NCBI RefSeq assembly: GCF_002245895.1
Contig: NZ_NPJZ01000001.1
Coordinates: forward strand, 4,829,501 to 4,893,500
Origin: Rhodococcus sp. OK302
Lineage (GTDB): Bacteria; Actinomycetota; Actinomycetes; Mycobacteriales; Mycobacteriaceae
DNA length: 64,000 bases
Direction: 5' to 3'
How positions within the stretch are numbered: position 1 is the first letter of the stretch; each line of letters opens with the position of its first letter. The translations under genes and the position numbers were made by a program. Below are positions 48,068 to 59,395 of the stretch, one piece after another. The notes under the pieces are model-generated. The model saw only the letters and a program-made list of their open reading frames with translations. It made no database searches and was not told the origin of the DNA.

Positions 48068-49564
48068 ATGACCACTGAGAATGCGCCGGACACCACTTCT
48101 GCCGATGACGAGTGCGTGGACTGTGGTTACGAACCAGAACTGAAGCGAACTCTTGGTCCTTTCCAGGTGTTCGCAGTTTCTTTTGCATTCATCTCCGTGG
48201 CGGTCGGCATCTTCGCCACGTATGACAACGTCCTCACCAGTGCCGGCCCCGTGGGCATCTGGCTGTGGATATTGGCGGCGATCGGCCAGGCACTGGTGGC
48301 GCTGGTCGTCGCTCAGTTCGCTGCTCGCATCGCGCTCAGCGGGTCCTCGTACCAATGGGCCTCGCGGCTGGCGAGCCCGAAGATCGGCTGGCTGTTCGGC
48401 TGGCTGACCTTCTGGTACCTGGCGATCGCGGTAGTCGCGTTGGATAACGCGTTGGCCAGCCAGGCGTTCATGCCGCTGATAGGGATGCAGGAAAATGAGA
48501 GCACCGCTCGGCTGATCACGGTAGTCATTCTCGTTGTTCAGGCGGTGCTGGTGATCGCCTCGACGCGACTGCTCGGCCTGATCACCTCCAGCGCGGTGGG
48601 GATCGAATTGGCCATCGTGGTGGTGCTGGTCATTGCATTGGCCGTAGTCATGGTGTTCACGGGCAGCGGTGATCTCGGCAACCTCACTTCGCGCGGGATC
48701 ACCGTCGATTCCCCGAACTATTTTGCCATTGGCGGCGGGTTGATGGCCGGCATGATCATGGGGCTCACAACGCTGGTCGGATTCGACTCTGCTGCGAATC
48801 TCGCTGAGGAAGCCAAGGATCCATTTCGCAGCGTCCCCCGGGCGATCGTGGCCTCGGTCGTCGCGGCGGGAGTCTTGGGGCTGATTTTCTTGATCGCGCT
48901 TACGATCGCGATCAAGGATGTCCCGGTGGTAAGCAACAGCGGCTCACCGGTGGCCGCGATCATCCGCAGTCAGCTCGGGCCTGTCGTAGAACGAATCCTT
49001 TTGGCGGGCCTGGCATTCGCGATGTTCGGCGCCGGGATGGTGGTGATGGCGGCGTGCTCGCGGCAGGTCTTCGCGATGGCGCGTGACGAGCGGTTCCCCG
49101 CGCACCGGTTGATGCGACGAGTCAATCCCAAGACACAGACCCCGGTTCCGGCGACGATCCTGATCCTTGCAGTCGGGGTTGTCCTGATGATCGCGCTGCC
49201 CGGTTCAGCGCTGCTGCAATTGATCATCGGCTCAACGCTCTTGCCGGCAATCATCTACGGGGCGATCGTGATCCTGTACTTGGCCGTGCGAAAACGATTG
49301 CAACACAAAGCGGGTGGCTTCAGCTTGGGCCGATTCGAATTGCCGGTCGCCGTCGCCGCATTGATGTGGGTGGTGTTCGTGGTGTTTGTCCTTGTGACAC
49401 CCGGGGATGCGTCCGTTCCTGTCTTGATCGTCGGCGGTCTGATCGTCGCCGGCGGAATCTATTTCGCGTACATGATGATCTTCAATCGCACGGTGCTCGA
49501 CACCGAACCGGGTGATGTCGACGAATTCGCTGCTGCACCGGCGATTCCCGAGACCACGGAATGA
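48068..49564 (+). CDS. APC-superfamily amino acid/amine permease
   Basis: A 498-aa transporter with about 12 membrane helices. The N-terminal LKRTLGPFQVFAVSFAFIS and the helix-6 region LTTLVGFDSAANLAEEAKDPFRSVPRAI carry the APC signature. It is closest in pattern to the amine/choline or GABA-type permeases, so the substrate is probably an amino acid or amine. GGAAGG lies 6 nt before the ATG. Its stop overlaps the FAD oxidase start (ATGA), so uptake and oxidation are coupled in one operon with the GMC enzyme. Confidence 0.9.
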   Translation: MTTENAPDTTSADDECVDCGYEPELKRTLGPFQVFAVSFAFISVAVGIFATYDNVLTSAGPVGIWLWILAAIGQALVALVVAQFAARIALSGSSYQWASRLASPKIGWLFGWLTFWYLAIAVVALDNALASQAFMPLIGMQENESTARLITVVILVVQAVLVIASTRLLGLITSSAVGIELAIVVVLVIALAVVMVFTGSGDLGNLTSRGITVDSPNYFAIGGGLMAGMIMGLTTLVGFDSAANLAEEAKDPFRSVPRAIVASVVAAGVLGLIFLIALTIAIKDVPVVSNSGSPVAAIIRSQLGPVVERILLAGLAFAMFGAGMVVMAACSRQVFAMARDERFPAHRLMRRVNPKTQTPVPATILILAVGVVLMIALPGSALLQLIIGSTLLPAIIYGAIVILYLAVRKRLQHKAGGFSLGRFELPVAVAALMWVVFVVFVLVTPGDASVPVLIVGGLIVAGGIYFAYMMIFNRTVLDTEPGDVDEFAAAPAIPETTE

Positions 49565-50943
49565 GTACCACCACAGACCGACCAGGAGAGTTGACCGGCC
49601 GCGTCGTCCGTCCGGCCGACTCCGACTACCCCGATGCACGCGACTGCTGGAATCTGCTCTTCAATCACAATCCGAGGGTGATCGTGTTCGCGCGGGAAAC
49701 CCAGGACGTGGTCAACGCGGTGGACTGGGCGCGGCAGAATCAGGTTCAGATTCGGGTACGCAGCGGTGGCCATTGCCTCGAGGGATGGTCGTCTGTCGAT
49801 GACGGGATCGTGATCGACGTCAGCGAAATGAAGTCGGCGACAATCGACATGGAATCGAATACCGCTACCGTCGGCGCGGGAATCAACCAGACGGAAGCCG
49901 TAGCCCTGCTCGGCAACGTTGGCTTCGCCGCGCCGACCGGCACCGAAGGAACCGTCAGCTTGGGCGGCGCGACCCTGGGCGGCGGCTTCGGACTCCTCAC
50001 CCGCAACTTCGGCATGGCCTGTGACAATTTGGTTGCGGCCGAGGTCGTCGTCACGTCAAACGTCGACGGGGCCAAGACAATCGTCGTCGACGAGGAGAAC
50101 CACTCAGACCTGCTCTGGGCGCTTCGCGGCGCCGGTAACGGCAACTTCGGGATCGTTACTTCGTTGACCTATACGATTCACCCCCTGGCGCAGACCGTCT
50201 ACGTCACGGCGAGGTGGCCAGGTCTGGGTCACCTCCCGTGGGTCTTCGAGGCTTGGCAGCACTGCGCCCCGTTCACCGACAACCGCCTGACTAGCCAACT
50301 CGAGATACACCACGACGAGATCCTGCTGGTCGGTGTCCTGGCATCCGGGTCGGAAGCCGAAGCGATCCGGATGCTGGAGCCGATCCTGTCAATCGGAAAT
50401 CCTGACGTCTCGACGACCAACGCGAGTTGGGTTGACACCTACGCGGGATTCCAGATTCCGACCCCCGACGAACCTGCGAACTGGAAGTTCTTCTCGCAGT
50501 TCGTCTCCCGCCAATTCCCCATTGAAGCGATCAACCTGATCTGCGGGTTCATGTCAACGGCTCCCTCGACGGATTGCAACTACTTCACCAATGCTCTCCG
50601 CGGAGCCGTCATCGGCAGTGAGCCTTCCGGCGGCTCAGCTTTTGCCCATCGCAACGCGCTGTTCTACGCCGAACCGGGAGCGGGCTGGGGCACCCGGGGT
50701 GGGACACGGGCACCGGAAGATCCACTCACTGCGAAGTGCCAGGCTTGGATTGCCGAATTCAGCCAAGCGCTGGCGCCCTACGCCGATGGCGCCTACACCA
50801 ACGTGCCCAACGCCGACGTGGCTGACTGGCAGACCGCCTACTGGGGGTCCAACGTCGACCGACTACGCACAATCAAGGCGAAGTACGACCACGACAACGT
50901 ATTTCACTTCGAGCAGAGCATTCCACCGGCCCCGTCCCGGTGA
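49561..50943 (+). CDS. FAD-linked oxidase, berberine-bridge-enzyme type
   Basis: A 460-aa PCMH-fold flavoenzyme. RSGGHCLEGWS contains the His that forms the 8-alpha covalent FAD bond in this family, and GATLGGGFGLLTRNFGMACDNL is the FAD-binding glycine loop. The C-terminal YDHDNVFHFEQSIPP is the berberine-bridge (BBE) tail. The second, cysteinyl, FAD link of bicovalent members is not evident. The substrate is unknown: members oxidise sugars, alcohols or alkaloid-like amines. It is translationally coupled to the permease upstream. Confidence 0.9.
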   Translation: MSTTTDRPGELTGRVVRPADSDYPDARDCWNLLFNHNPRVIVFARETQDVVNAVDWARQNQVQIRVRSGGHCLEGWSSVDDGIVIDVSEMKSATIDMESNTATVGAGINQTEAVALLGNVGFAAPTGTEGTVSLGGATLGGGFGLLTRNFGMACDNLVAAEVVVTSNVDGAKTIVVDEENHSDLLWALRGAGNGNFGIVTSLTYTIHPLAQTVYVTARWPGLGHLPWVFEAWQHCAPFTDNRLTSQLEIHHDEILLVGVLASGSEAEAIRMLEPILSIGNPDVSTTNASWVDTYAGFQIPTPDEPANWKFFSQFVSRQFPIEAINLICGFMSTAPSTDCNYFTNALRGAVIGSEPSGGSAFAHRNALFYAEPGAGWGTRGGTRAPEDPLTAKCQAWIAEFSQALAPYADGAYTNVPNADVADWQTAYWGSNVDRLRTIKAKYDHDNVFHFEQSIPPAPSR

Positions 50944-51045
50944 CTGGAAGGAATCTCGGAACTGACCCGCGCGAGCAGTTTGATTCGTACTGTTACCGAG
51001 TCGAACAAATTCACCTGATACGCGCGTGGTCGAACGGGAGTGGCA

Positions 51046-52539
51046 ATGGAGATGGATGTGATCGTCGTTGGCGGCGGTACAAGCGGCGCAGTATTGGCTG
51101 CACGACTCTCCGAAGACCCGGGCCGACGCGTACTGCTCCTCGAGCAAGGCCCGGACGACGCAGCTTACGACGATACCGTTCTACAACCGTCTGCGGCGGG
51201 AAACGTCTGGGCCGGAACCCCTTTCACTCAAGGGTTCCCGATGCGAGCGAAGGGTGAAGCTACAGTCCCCATGGTGCGCGGGCGCGTCTTGGGCGGGACT
51301 TCAGCCGTGAACTATCTCGCAACGATGCGCGGCCAGCCTGCCGATTACGACGCGTGGGCCGCCAGTGGGCTCGACGGTTGGAGCTGGGCGGACATCCTCG
51401 CGACCTTTCGAGCGATGGAGAACGACCTGGACTGCGGTGCGTCGGAGCTTCACGGCGCGGACGGTCCGCTCGTCGTACGACGCTCCACCGCCGAGCAACA
51501 GACCGAATCCCAGCGGGCCTTCCTTTCCGGACTCCGCGAAATCGACGTGCCGTGGGTTGACGACGTCAACGACCCTGAGCAGCTCCCGGGCGTCGGAATC
51601 TTCCCGTTGACGGTGTCCGCGGACGGCGCCGAGCGGCTGACTGTGAGTCGGGCGTACCTGACCGGTGAGGTGCGGTCGCGACCGAACCTCACGGTAGAGA
51701 CGGGTGTCACGGTGAACCGGGTGGTCGTCGAGGACGGACGGGCAACGCACGTCATCACCGCCGACGGCCGGAAACTCTCTGCCCGCGAGATCATCGTCAG
51801 CTGTGGAGCCACTGGTTCACCGGCGCTGCTGCAGCGGTCGGGAATCGGCCCGAAGGACCTGTTGGAGCGCCTCGGCATCCCGGTCGTCGCCGACAGTCCG
51901 GGAGTCGGGGCGAACCTACAGGACCACCTCGGCGTCCCCTTGGTTTATCACCATCCGGGCGGCAGTCCGCTGCGCGGTGGCCCGGTCCAACCGGTGTGGG
52001 TTGGCCGAACCCCTCAGTCGGACACCATCGACTTCCACGTCCTGAACCTGCCGATCGGCGAACCGACGGCCGACGGCGCGCATTTCTCGATCGTCCCGTT
52101 CCTCTTCGATGTCGGCGGGCGCGGACAGGTTCGAATCTCCTCCACCGAACCCGACGCCGAACCGGAGGTGTCGATGCCGGAGCTGACGCCGCGAGACGTC
52201 GAACGCCTCGACTGGGTCCTGGGCCGCATCGCCGCTTTCGAATCAACAGGCCCGTTCGCCCAACTCGGCGCCACCAGAATCCAGCCGACAACGGACCTGA
52301 CCTCCACAGGTGCCGCCGCCGGATTGATCAACAGCGGCCAGATCAGCTACGCGCATCTGGGCGGCACCTGTGCAATGGGCGCAGATGGTGACCCGACCGC
52401 CGTTCTGGACGCGCGCTGCCGGGTACGCGGGGTCCACGGCCTGCGGGTCGTGGACGCCTCCGCGATGCCGGTGTTGCCGGCGGGAAACACCTATCTCGGC
52501 TGCGTGATGATGGCAGAACGCGCCGCGAAACTGATCTGA
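51046..52539 (+). CDS. GMC-family FAD oxidoreductase
   Basis: A 497-aa glucose-methanol-choline family dehydrogenase or oxidase. The N-terminal DVIVVGGGTSGAVLAARLSED is the FAD dinucleotide fold, GRVLGGTSAVN is GMC signature 1, and GATGSPALLQRSGIG is signature 2. The catalytic His lies in SYAHLGGTCAMG near the C-terminus. Choline, alcohols or polyols are typical substrates. Start: ATG at 51046 with GGGAG 5 nt upstream. A 102-nt gap follows the BBE-type oxidase, in the same direction, and the three genes likely form one catabolic unit. Confidence 0.9.
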   Translation: MEMDVIVVGGGTSGAVLAARLSEDPGRRVLLLEQGPDDAAYDDTVLQPSAAGNVWAGTPFTQGFPMRAKGEATVPMVRGRVLGGTSAVNYLATMRGQPADYDAWAASGLDGWSWADILATFRAMENDLDCGASELHGADGPLVVRRSTAEQQTESQRAFLSGLREIDVPWVDDVNDPEQLPGVGIFPLTVSADGAERLTVSRAYLTGEVRSRPNLTVETGVTVNRVVVEDGRATHVITADGRKLSAREIIVSCGATGSPALLQRSGIGPKDLLERLGIPVVADSPGVGANLQDHLGVPLVYHHPGGSPLRGGPVQPVWVGRTPQSDTIDFHVLNLPIGEPTADGAHFSIVPFLFDVGGRGQVRISSTEPDAEPEVSMPELTPRDVERLDWVLGRIAAFESTGPFAQLGATRIQPTTDLTSTGAAAGLINSGQISYAHLGGTCAMGADGDPTAVLDARCRVRGVHGLRVVDASAMPVLPAGNTYLGCVMMAERAAKLI

Positions 52540-52597
52540 ACGGGAGGAGCGCGGGAGTGAGGTTCTCGGGATATTCGGCCGCTACCGTGCAGGTCGT

Positions 52598-52730
52598 CTA
52601 GTCGAGAAGAATGGCATCAGCAAGCTCAGGTGCCAGTCCCTTCGACTGTGTGTCGACGTACTTGGCACCAGTCTGTGCAGCAGCGGTCTTCTCCGCTTCT
52701 GCTGCCGACCGCCAGAGCGGTTGTATGGTG
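52598..52730 (-). pseudogene. Possible gene remnant between GMC gene and katG
   Basis: The - strand frame ending at 52598 reads ...AAAQTGAKYVDTQSKG...LADAILLD, which looks like the C-terminal end of an SGNH-hydrolase-type protein. There is no start, ribosome site or upstream domain. If real it is a decayed fragment; chance similarity is the alternative. The rest of 52540-52791 holds nothing recognisable. Confidence 0.2.
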
Positions 52731-52791
52731 CTCACGCAGCTGGACGGGCCGCTTGTGCGTTTTACGCATCCCTGCGGTCCGTGATGCCCAC

Positions 52792-55161
<2,370 letters not shown>

Positions 55162-55203
55162 TTACCGAAGGTGATCGGGGAAGCTCCGTGCACGCCCCAC
55201 CCG

Positions 55204-55662
55204 TCACTCCACCCGATAGGTGTCGCTACGCGCAGGATCAACCAGACGGCGCATCATTCTGTACGCGTGGTCCGGATCGGTGGTGGGCGGAACCATCTTC
55301 AAGGCGAGTCTGCAACCGAGGATGTCTTCGAAGATCATCAAATCCGACGGCTGGCCGGGGTACGGTCCCCGAACTTCGAGCCCGTCGCCCTCATCGATAC
55401 GCCGTTGCTCGCTGCTGATCGTGTTCCAGTCGAATGCAACTCGTGCGATCGGCCCGAGCCGCAACGAGAGGGCGGATATCAAATCGTGGAGCTCCGACGT
55501 GACATTGGAAGTCCACGGAAACCATGCACCGTCAACCGCTGATTGCACGGCGCCCTGACCACGAAGAAGAAATCGTGGTGTTCGGGTGGGAGATGGGAAG
55601 GGTTGTCCCACGTGCGGTGGCGGCGTCTCCCTCGCGAAGTCGAGTGTGATTGCGTGCGCCAT
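55204..55662 (-). CDS. DUF5994-like actinobacterial protein
   Basis: Function unknown. The 152-aa soluble protein has a pattern I associate with DUF5994: a Pro-rich N-terminus, then VDGAWFPWTSNVTSELHDLISALSLRLGPIARVAFDWNTI and a conserved Asp/Tyr-rich C-terminal helix (DPDHAYRMMRRLVD). No membrane segment or signal peptide is present. The ATG at 55662 has GAGGAA 7 nt upstream. These proteins are common in multiple copies in Rhodococcus and Mycobacterium. It lies upstream of katG in the same direction but about 190 bp away. Confidence 0.7.
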   Translation of the reverse strand: MAHAITLDFARETPPPHVGQPFPSPTRTPRFLLRGQGAVQSAVDGAWFPWTSNVTSELHDLISALSLRLGPIARVAFDWNTISSEQRRIDEGDGLEVRGPYPGQPSDLMIFEDILGCRLALKMVPPTTDPDHAYRMMRRLVDPARSDTYRVE

Positions 55663-55776
55663 GACAGACGTTCCTCAGTGAAGTGTTCGTGGGACCGTCA
55701 GGCAAATACGCCGGATCGTGAGACCCATATGTCCACGCTACGCCGTTGCGGTCCGCCCGGATGCGATCCCTGCTGC

Positions 55777-56172
55777 TCAGGACTCGACCGTGACAACCAC
55801 TCCGGTGTCGCCGTACGGAAATGACCCTTTGCCGATGTGCCCCAAAGTGTTGAAGAATCTCGAGATCGGGACCATCACGCCATATTTCGCTTTGACCTTT
55901 CTCTGAATCTCGTCGAATTCCGGGCCCGCAGCAACCAATTGCGCGGTACCGGAGACGGTCACTGCACCGGAAACCACTTTTCCGCGGTTGGTGCACGGAG
56001 CAATCGTCACGCGAGGATCGTTCCGTAACCGCTTGGCCTTGCCGGACCTCGACGACGTCCAGAATCCGATGCGGCCGTCGGACAGCGGCACAACCCAGGT
56101 AGGTGTCGCGACGCCGTCGCCGCTCTTGCGGAAGGTGCTGACCGAGATGGTTTTCTCTTCTCCGAGTGACAT
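55777..56172 (-). CDS. PPOX-class (F420-dependent type) split-barrel oxidoreductase
   Basis: A 131-aa flavin/deazaflavin-binding split barrel. The order STFRKSGDGVATPTWVVPL, GRIGFWTSSRSGKAKRLRNDPRVTIAPCTNRGKV, then a Phe/Gly-rich end is that of PPOX-class F420-dependent enzymes, where the KxxRLRxDPRVTxAPCxxRG block contacts the cofactor phosphate. The reaction is unknown. Start uncertain: the ATG at 56172 fits the fold boundary, while a GTG at 56220 would add 16 residues. It lies divergent from the phosphate transporter, 57 to 105 bp away. Confidence 0.82.
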   Translation of the reverse strand: MSLGEEKTISVSTFRKSGDGVATPTWVVPLSDGRIGFWTSSRSGKAKRLRNDPRVTIAPCTNRGKVVSGAVTVSGTAQLVAAGPEFDEIQRKVKAKYGVMVPISRFFNTLGHIGKGSFPYGDTGVVVTVES

Positions 56173-56277
56173 GGACTGAGCGTATTCCTTCACACCCGAG
56201 GTGACCACGCGAAATTTCACGGAACAAGCCTGCTTGACGTCGGTTTACCGGCCGTCCCTGAGGGACAGTCAGTAATC

Positions 56278-57465
56278 GTGAATGCGGAACTGATCGTTCT
56301 ACTCGTCGTCGTCGTAACCGCACTGGGATTCGACTTCACTAACGGTTTCCATGACACCGGTAACGCCATGGCCACATCGATTGCGACAGGTGCACTGCGC
56401 CCCAAAGTTGCGGTAGCACTATCCGCTTCTTTGAATCTGGTCGGAGCATTCCTTTCCGTCGAAGTGGCCGCCACTGTGGCCAAGGGCGTCGTGAATCTTG
56501 GAAACGTGGGCGGTCAAGCACTGCTCACCATCGTCTTTGCCGGCCTGGTGGGCGGCATCATCTGGAATCTGGCAACGTGGTTGCTGGGCATCCCGTCAAG
56601 CTCCTCACATGCGTTGTTCGGCGGCCTGATCGGCGCCGCAATCGCATCTCTCGGAATGAGCGGCGTCGCCTGGAGCGGAGTCCTCAGCAAGGTCGTCATC
56701 CCCGCGCTACTCGCCCCCGTCGTCGCCGGCATTGTTGCGACGGCCGGAACCTGGTTGATTTATCGCATTACTTCGAAAGTTCATGAAGAAACCAAGGAAA
56801 AAGGCTTCCGCTTCGGCCAAATCGGCTCTGCATCACTGGTTTCCCTCGCACACGGCACCAACGACGCCCAGAAGACTATGGGCGTCATCTTCTTGGCTCT
56901 CGTCGCCCACGGCACGATCTCAGCGGATGCCGACATGCCGTTCTGGGTCAAGTTGGCCTGCGCGCTGGCCATCGCGGCCGGTACCTATCTGGGCGGTTGG
57001 CGCGTCATCCGCACCCTCGGCAAAGGACTCGTCGAAATTGCCGCACCGCAAGGAATGGCGGCCGAAGCATCCTCAGCCGCAATCATTCTCACCTCCAGTC
57101 ACCTCGGACTCCCTCTCTCCACCACCCATGTGGCGACTGGTTCCATCATGGGCAGCGGCGTCGGACGTAAGGGTGCCGAAGTTCGTTGGGGCGTCGCCAG
57201 GCGCATGGCACTCGCCTGGCTGATCACTCTGCCGTCGGCTGCACTCGTCGGCGCCTCGTGCTGGGGTTTGGCGAACATCGTCGGCGGACTGCCCGGCGTG
57301 CTGGTGGTCTTCGCTGTACTCATCGCCCTGTCCACGTGGATGTATCTACGTTCGCGCAAGAATCCCGTCGATCCCGGCAACGTCAACGCCGATTGGGACG
57401 GTGGCCTGGTCCCCACGGAAGTTCCCGGACCTGACCCTCGGATCACCACCGATATGAAAGCCTGA
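56278..57465 (+). CDS. PiT-family inorganic phosphate transporter
   Basis: A 395-aa low-affinity phosphate/proton symporter with about ten membrane helices. Both halves carry the PiT signature: GFDFTNGFHDTGNAMATSI near the N-terminus and SLAHGTNDAQKTMGVIF in the middle. The start is a GTG at 56278, with AGGGA about 12 nt upstream. A two-helix small protein follows 13 bp later and a DUF3349 protein after that, all in the same direction, suggesting a short operon. Confidence 0.93.
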   Translation: MNAELIVLLVVVVTALGFDFTNGFHDTGNAMATSIATGALRPKVAVALSASLNLVGAFLSVEVAATVAKGVVNLGNVGGQALLTIVFAGLVGGIIWNLATWLLGIPSSSSHALFGGLIGAAIASLGMSGVAWSGVLSKVVIPALLAPVVAGIVATAGTWLIYRITSKVHEETKEKGFRFGQIGSASLVSLAHGTNDAQKTMGVIFLALVAHGTISADADMPFWVKLACALAIAAGTYLGGWRVIRTLGKGLVEIAAPQGMAAEASSAAIILTSSHLGLPLSTTHVATGSIMGSGVGRKGAEVRWGVARRMALAWLITLPSAALVGASCWGLANIVGGLPGVLVVFAVLIALSTWMYLRSRKNPVDPGNVNADWDGGLVPTEVPGPDPRITTDMKA

Positions 57466-57478
57466 GAATGGAATCGAC

Positions 57479-57754
57479 ATGGATGTCTTGAAGAACACCG
57501 CCGACTCGCTCTGGCAGGTCATGCTTGTCGGTCTGCTCCTCGGCGCCGGACTTCCGGCGATCTTCGCCTTCGGACTACGGGCTCTCGATTCGAAATCTCA
57601 CAGCGCCGACGGTTCGATTGCCTCGACGCGCAGCCGCCTCGCCGTTACTGCTGCCGTTACCTGCTTCGCGGTGGTCCTCATCGCGATCGTCACGGGAATC
57701 CTTTTCATCATGAAGGGATTTTTGAGTCACACGTTCGGTATCGAGATCTTCTGA
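57479..57754 (+). CDS. Small two-helix membrane protein downstream of PiT
   Basis: A 91-aa protein with membrane helices at about residues 12-35 and 54-80 joined by a polar loop (RALDSKSHSADGSIASTRSR). No catalytic residues are seen and I do not recognise a family. It begins 13 nt after the PiT stop, and similar small proteins stand next to PiT genes in related genomes as far as I recall, so it may be an accessory subunit. The ATG at 57479 has ATGGAA 5 nt upstream as a weak ribosome site. Confidence 0.75.
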   Translation: MDVLKNTADSLWQVMLVGLLLGAGLPAIFAFGLRALDSKSHSADGSIASTRSRLAVTAAVTCFAVVLIAIVTGILFIMKGFLSHTFGIEIF

Positions 57755-57796
57755 ACGGCCGCGTCCGCCTTCCATAATGAAAGGACCTACAAAACA

Positions 57797-58138
57797 GTGA
57801 TGGCACCGTCTTCGTCGTTGGCCCAGTCGATACTCGAGTGGCTGCAAGCCGGCTACCCCGAGGGAATTCCACCAAAAGATCGAATCCCGCTGGTCGCGCT
57901 ACTTCGCAGAAAACTTACCGACGCACAGGTACGTGAAATCGCGATCGGTGCCGCGCTTGCCGAACTGAGTGACGAGACCAGTAATCAAATTATCTCGACT
58001 GAAGAAATCAGTGCTCAGATCGCCGATGTGACAAGCAAAAGCGCCTCTGACAGTGACATCGCACGTGTGGCAGCAGTGCTCGCCGCGGCTGGATGGCCAC
58101 TCTCTGATCTCGACTCCGACCGAGGTTCGGAGTCCTGA
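57797..58138 (+). CDS. DUF3349 family protein
   Basis: A 113-aa small helical protein. The pattern ILEWLQAGYPEGIPPKDRIPLVALLRRKLTDAQVREI is the DUF3349 signature; the C-terminal part ends VAAVLAAAGWPLSDLD, another conserved block. These are small acidic proteins of unknown function in Mycobacteriales; one mycobacterial member has a solved helical structure. AAAGGA lies 12 nt before the GTG (57797), with an in-frame ATG directly after it. It is third in the run behind the phosphate transporter. Confidence 0.85.
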   Translation: MMAPSSSLAQSILEWLQAGYPEGIPPKDRIPLVALLRRKLTDAQVREIAIGAALAELSDETSNQIISTEEISAQIADVTSKSASDSDIARVAAVLAAAGWPLSDLDSDRGSES

Positions 58139-58289
58139 TAGTTCGCCGAACACCCCACTCCTTCAGTAACGAAGCCGTAACGGATCGGTCGACGACGTTG
58201 CGTACCACTTAGTGTTTTGAAGAATTCCGCGCCTCGGGGGGCACGGACAGGAATTCTGCAATCGATCACCAAGGGGCGGAGTGACGAAT

Positions 58290-59282
58290 ATGCGATTTGT
58301 CCGACACGGATATAAACCTGCCAGGCGACGGTGGTTCGGAACAGCGGTGGCCGCCTTGGCGTTTCCCCTGGCGATCGGCCTTATCGGCCCGTCAATCGCC
58401 ACCGCAACCCCGATGCGAACCGCTCAATCAGGCGGATACGAAGAGGCCTTTGTCGACTCAACGATGGGTCCGATCAAGGTACAAATTCAATGGGCATCAC
58501 GCGGCGGCAATGCCGCGCTGTATTTGCTCGACGGCCTACGCGCCCGAAACGATCGCAATGCCTGGAGTTTCGAGACCAACGCCTTCGATCTGTTCCGCGA
58601 CGACAACATCACCCTGGTGATGCCGGTCGGTGGCCAATCGAGTTTCTACTCCGATTGGTACTCCACCAGTAGCCTCAACCGACAACCAACCACGTACAAA
58701 TGGGAAACCTTCCTGACCGAAGAATTGCCCGCCTATCTCGAAACCCGCGGAGTCTCCCGGACCAACAACGGTGTCCTCGGCCTGTCGATGGGCGGCAGCG
58801 CAGCACTGACGTTGGCCGCCTATCACCGCGATCAGTTCAAGTTCGCAGGATCGTTCTCCGGATACCTCAACATCTCCGCACCCGGAATGCGTGAAGCAAT
58901 CCGCGTCGCGATGATCAGCGCCGGGTCATTCAACGTCGACGCTATGTGGGGACCGCCGTGGAGTTCGGCTTGGTTGCGCAACGACCCCTTCGTTTTTGCA
59001 CCTGAACTGCGAGGGCTTTCGCTGTACGTCTCCGCGGCCAGTGGCTTGCCGGGAGAATTCGACAAACCTCGATCACCCGTCGACTTCGTGAACACGGGCA
59101 GCGCCATCGGCCTCGAAGCACTAGCACTGATGAATACACGCGCATTCCAGTTTCGATTGAACTCCCTCGGAATCCCAGCCACCTACAGCTTCCCGTCGAA
59201 CGGAACACATTCGTGGCCGTACTGGGGATCGGAACTCGGGAAATCACGGGGACAAATCCTCGAGGCCTTGAACGCCAGGTAG
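58290..59282 (+). CDS. Secreted mycolyltransferase / Ag85-type esterase
   Basis: A 330-aa exported alpha/beta hydrolase of the antigen 85 family. The N-terminal signal peptide (basic, then AVAALAFPLAIGLIG, ending ATA) precedes LLDGLRARNDRNAW and a GLSMGG nucleophile elbow with catalytic Ser. The His is in GTHSWPYW and an acidic residue in the GEFD region completes the triad. Ag85 enzymes move mycolates between trehalose esters and arabinogalactan, so this also supports a mycolate-bearing host. GGAG lies 8 nt before the ATG at 58290; a GTG three codons earlier is an alternative. Confidence 0.88.
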   Translation: MRFVRHGYKPARRRWFGTAVAALAFPLAIGLIGPSIATATPMRTAQSGGYEEAFVDSTMGPIKVQIQWASRGGNAALYLLDGLRARNDRNAWSFETNAFDLFRDDNITLVMPVGGQSSFYSDWYSTSSLNRQPTTYKWETFLTEELPAYLETRGVSRTNNGVLGLSMGGSAALTLAAYHRDQFKFAGSFSGYLNISAPGMREAIRVAMISAGSFNVDAMWGPPWSSAWLRNDPFVFAPELRGLSLYVSAASGLPGEFDKPRSPVDFVNTGSAIGLEALALMNTRAFQFRLNSLGIPATYSFPSNGTHSWPYWGSELGKSRGQILEALNAR

Positions 59283-59344
59283 ATCGCTTCCACATCTGCA
59301 GAATCTTCACCCTTGGACAGCTGAATCTCCGCCCATCCTTGCCC

Positions 59345-59372
59345 TTGACTCGAATGGATGTTCGAGTATAAT
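59345..59372 (+). promoter_or_regulatory. Strong promoter of the DUF222/HNH gene
   Basis: TTGACT (59345-59350) and a perfect TATAAT (59367-59372) are separated by 16 bp, the best promoter in the window. The LexA box overlaps the spacer. Confidence 0.8.
59350..59365 (+). promoter_or_regulatory. LexA (SOS) box between -35 and -10
   Basis: TCGAATGGATGTTCGA matches the mycobacterial SOS consensus TCGAAC-N4-GTTCGA with one mismatch. The inverted repeat extends to ACTCGAA/TTCGAGT. Its position would let LexA block RNA polymerase directly. Confidence 0.82.
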
Positions 59373-59395
59373 TGGGGGCAAGGATGGGGGATCCG

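Noticed and set aside
58221..58257. 8-bp inverted repeat AGAATTCC/GGAATTCT before the mycolyltransferase gene
   Set aside because: Too short and widely spaced to call as an operator or terminator on its own.
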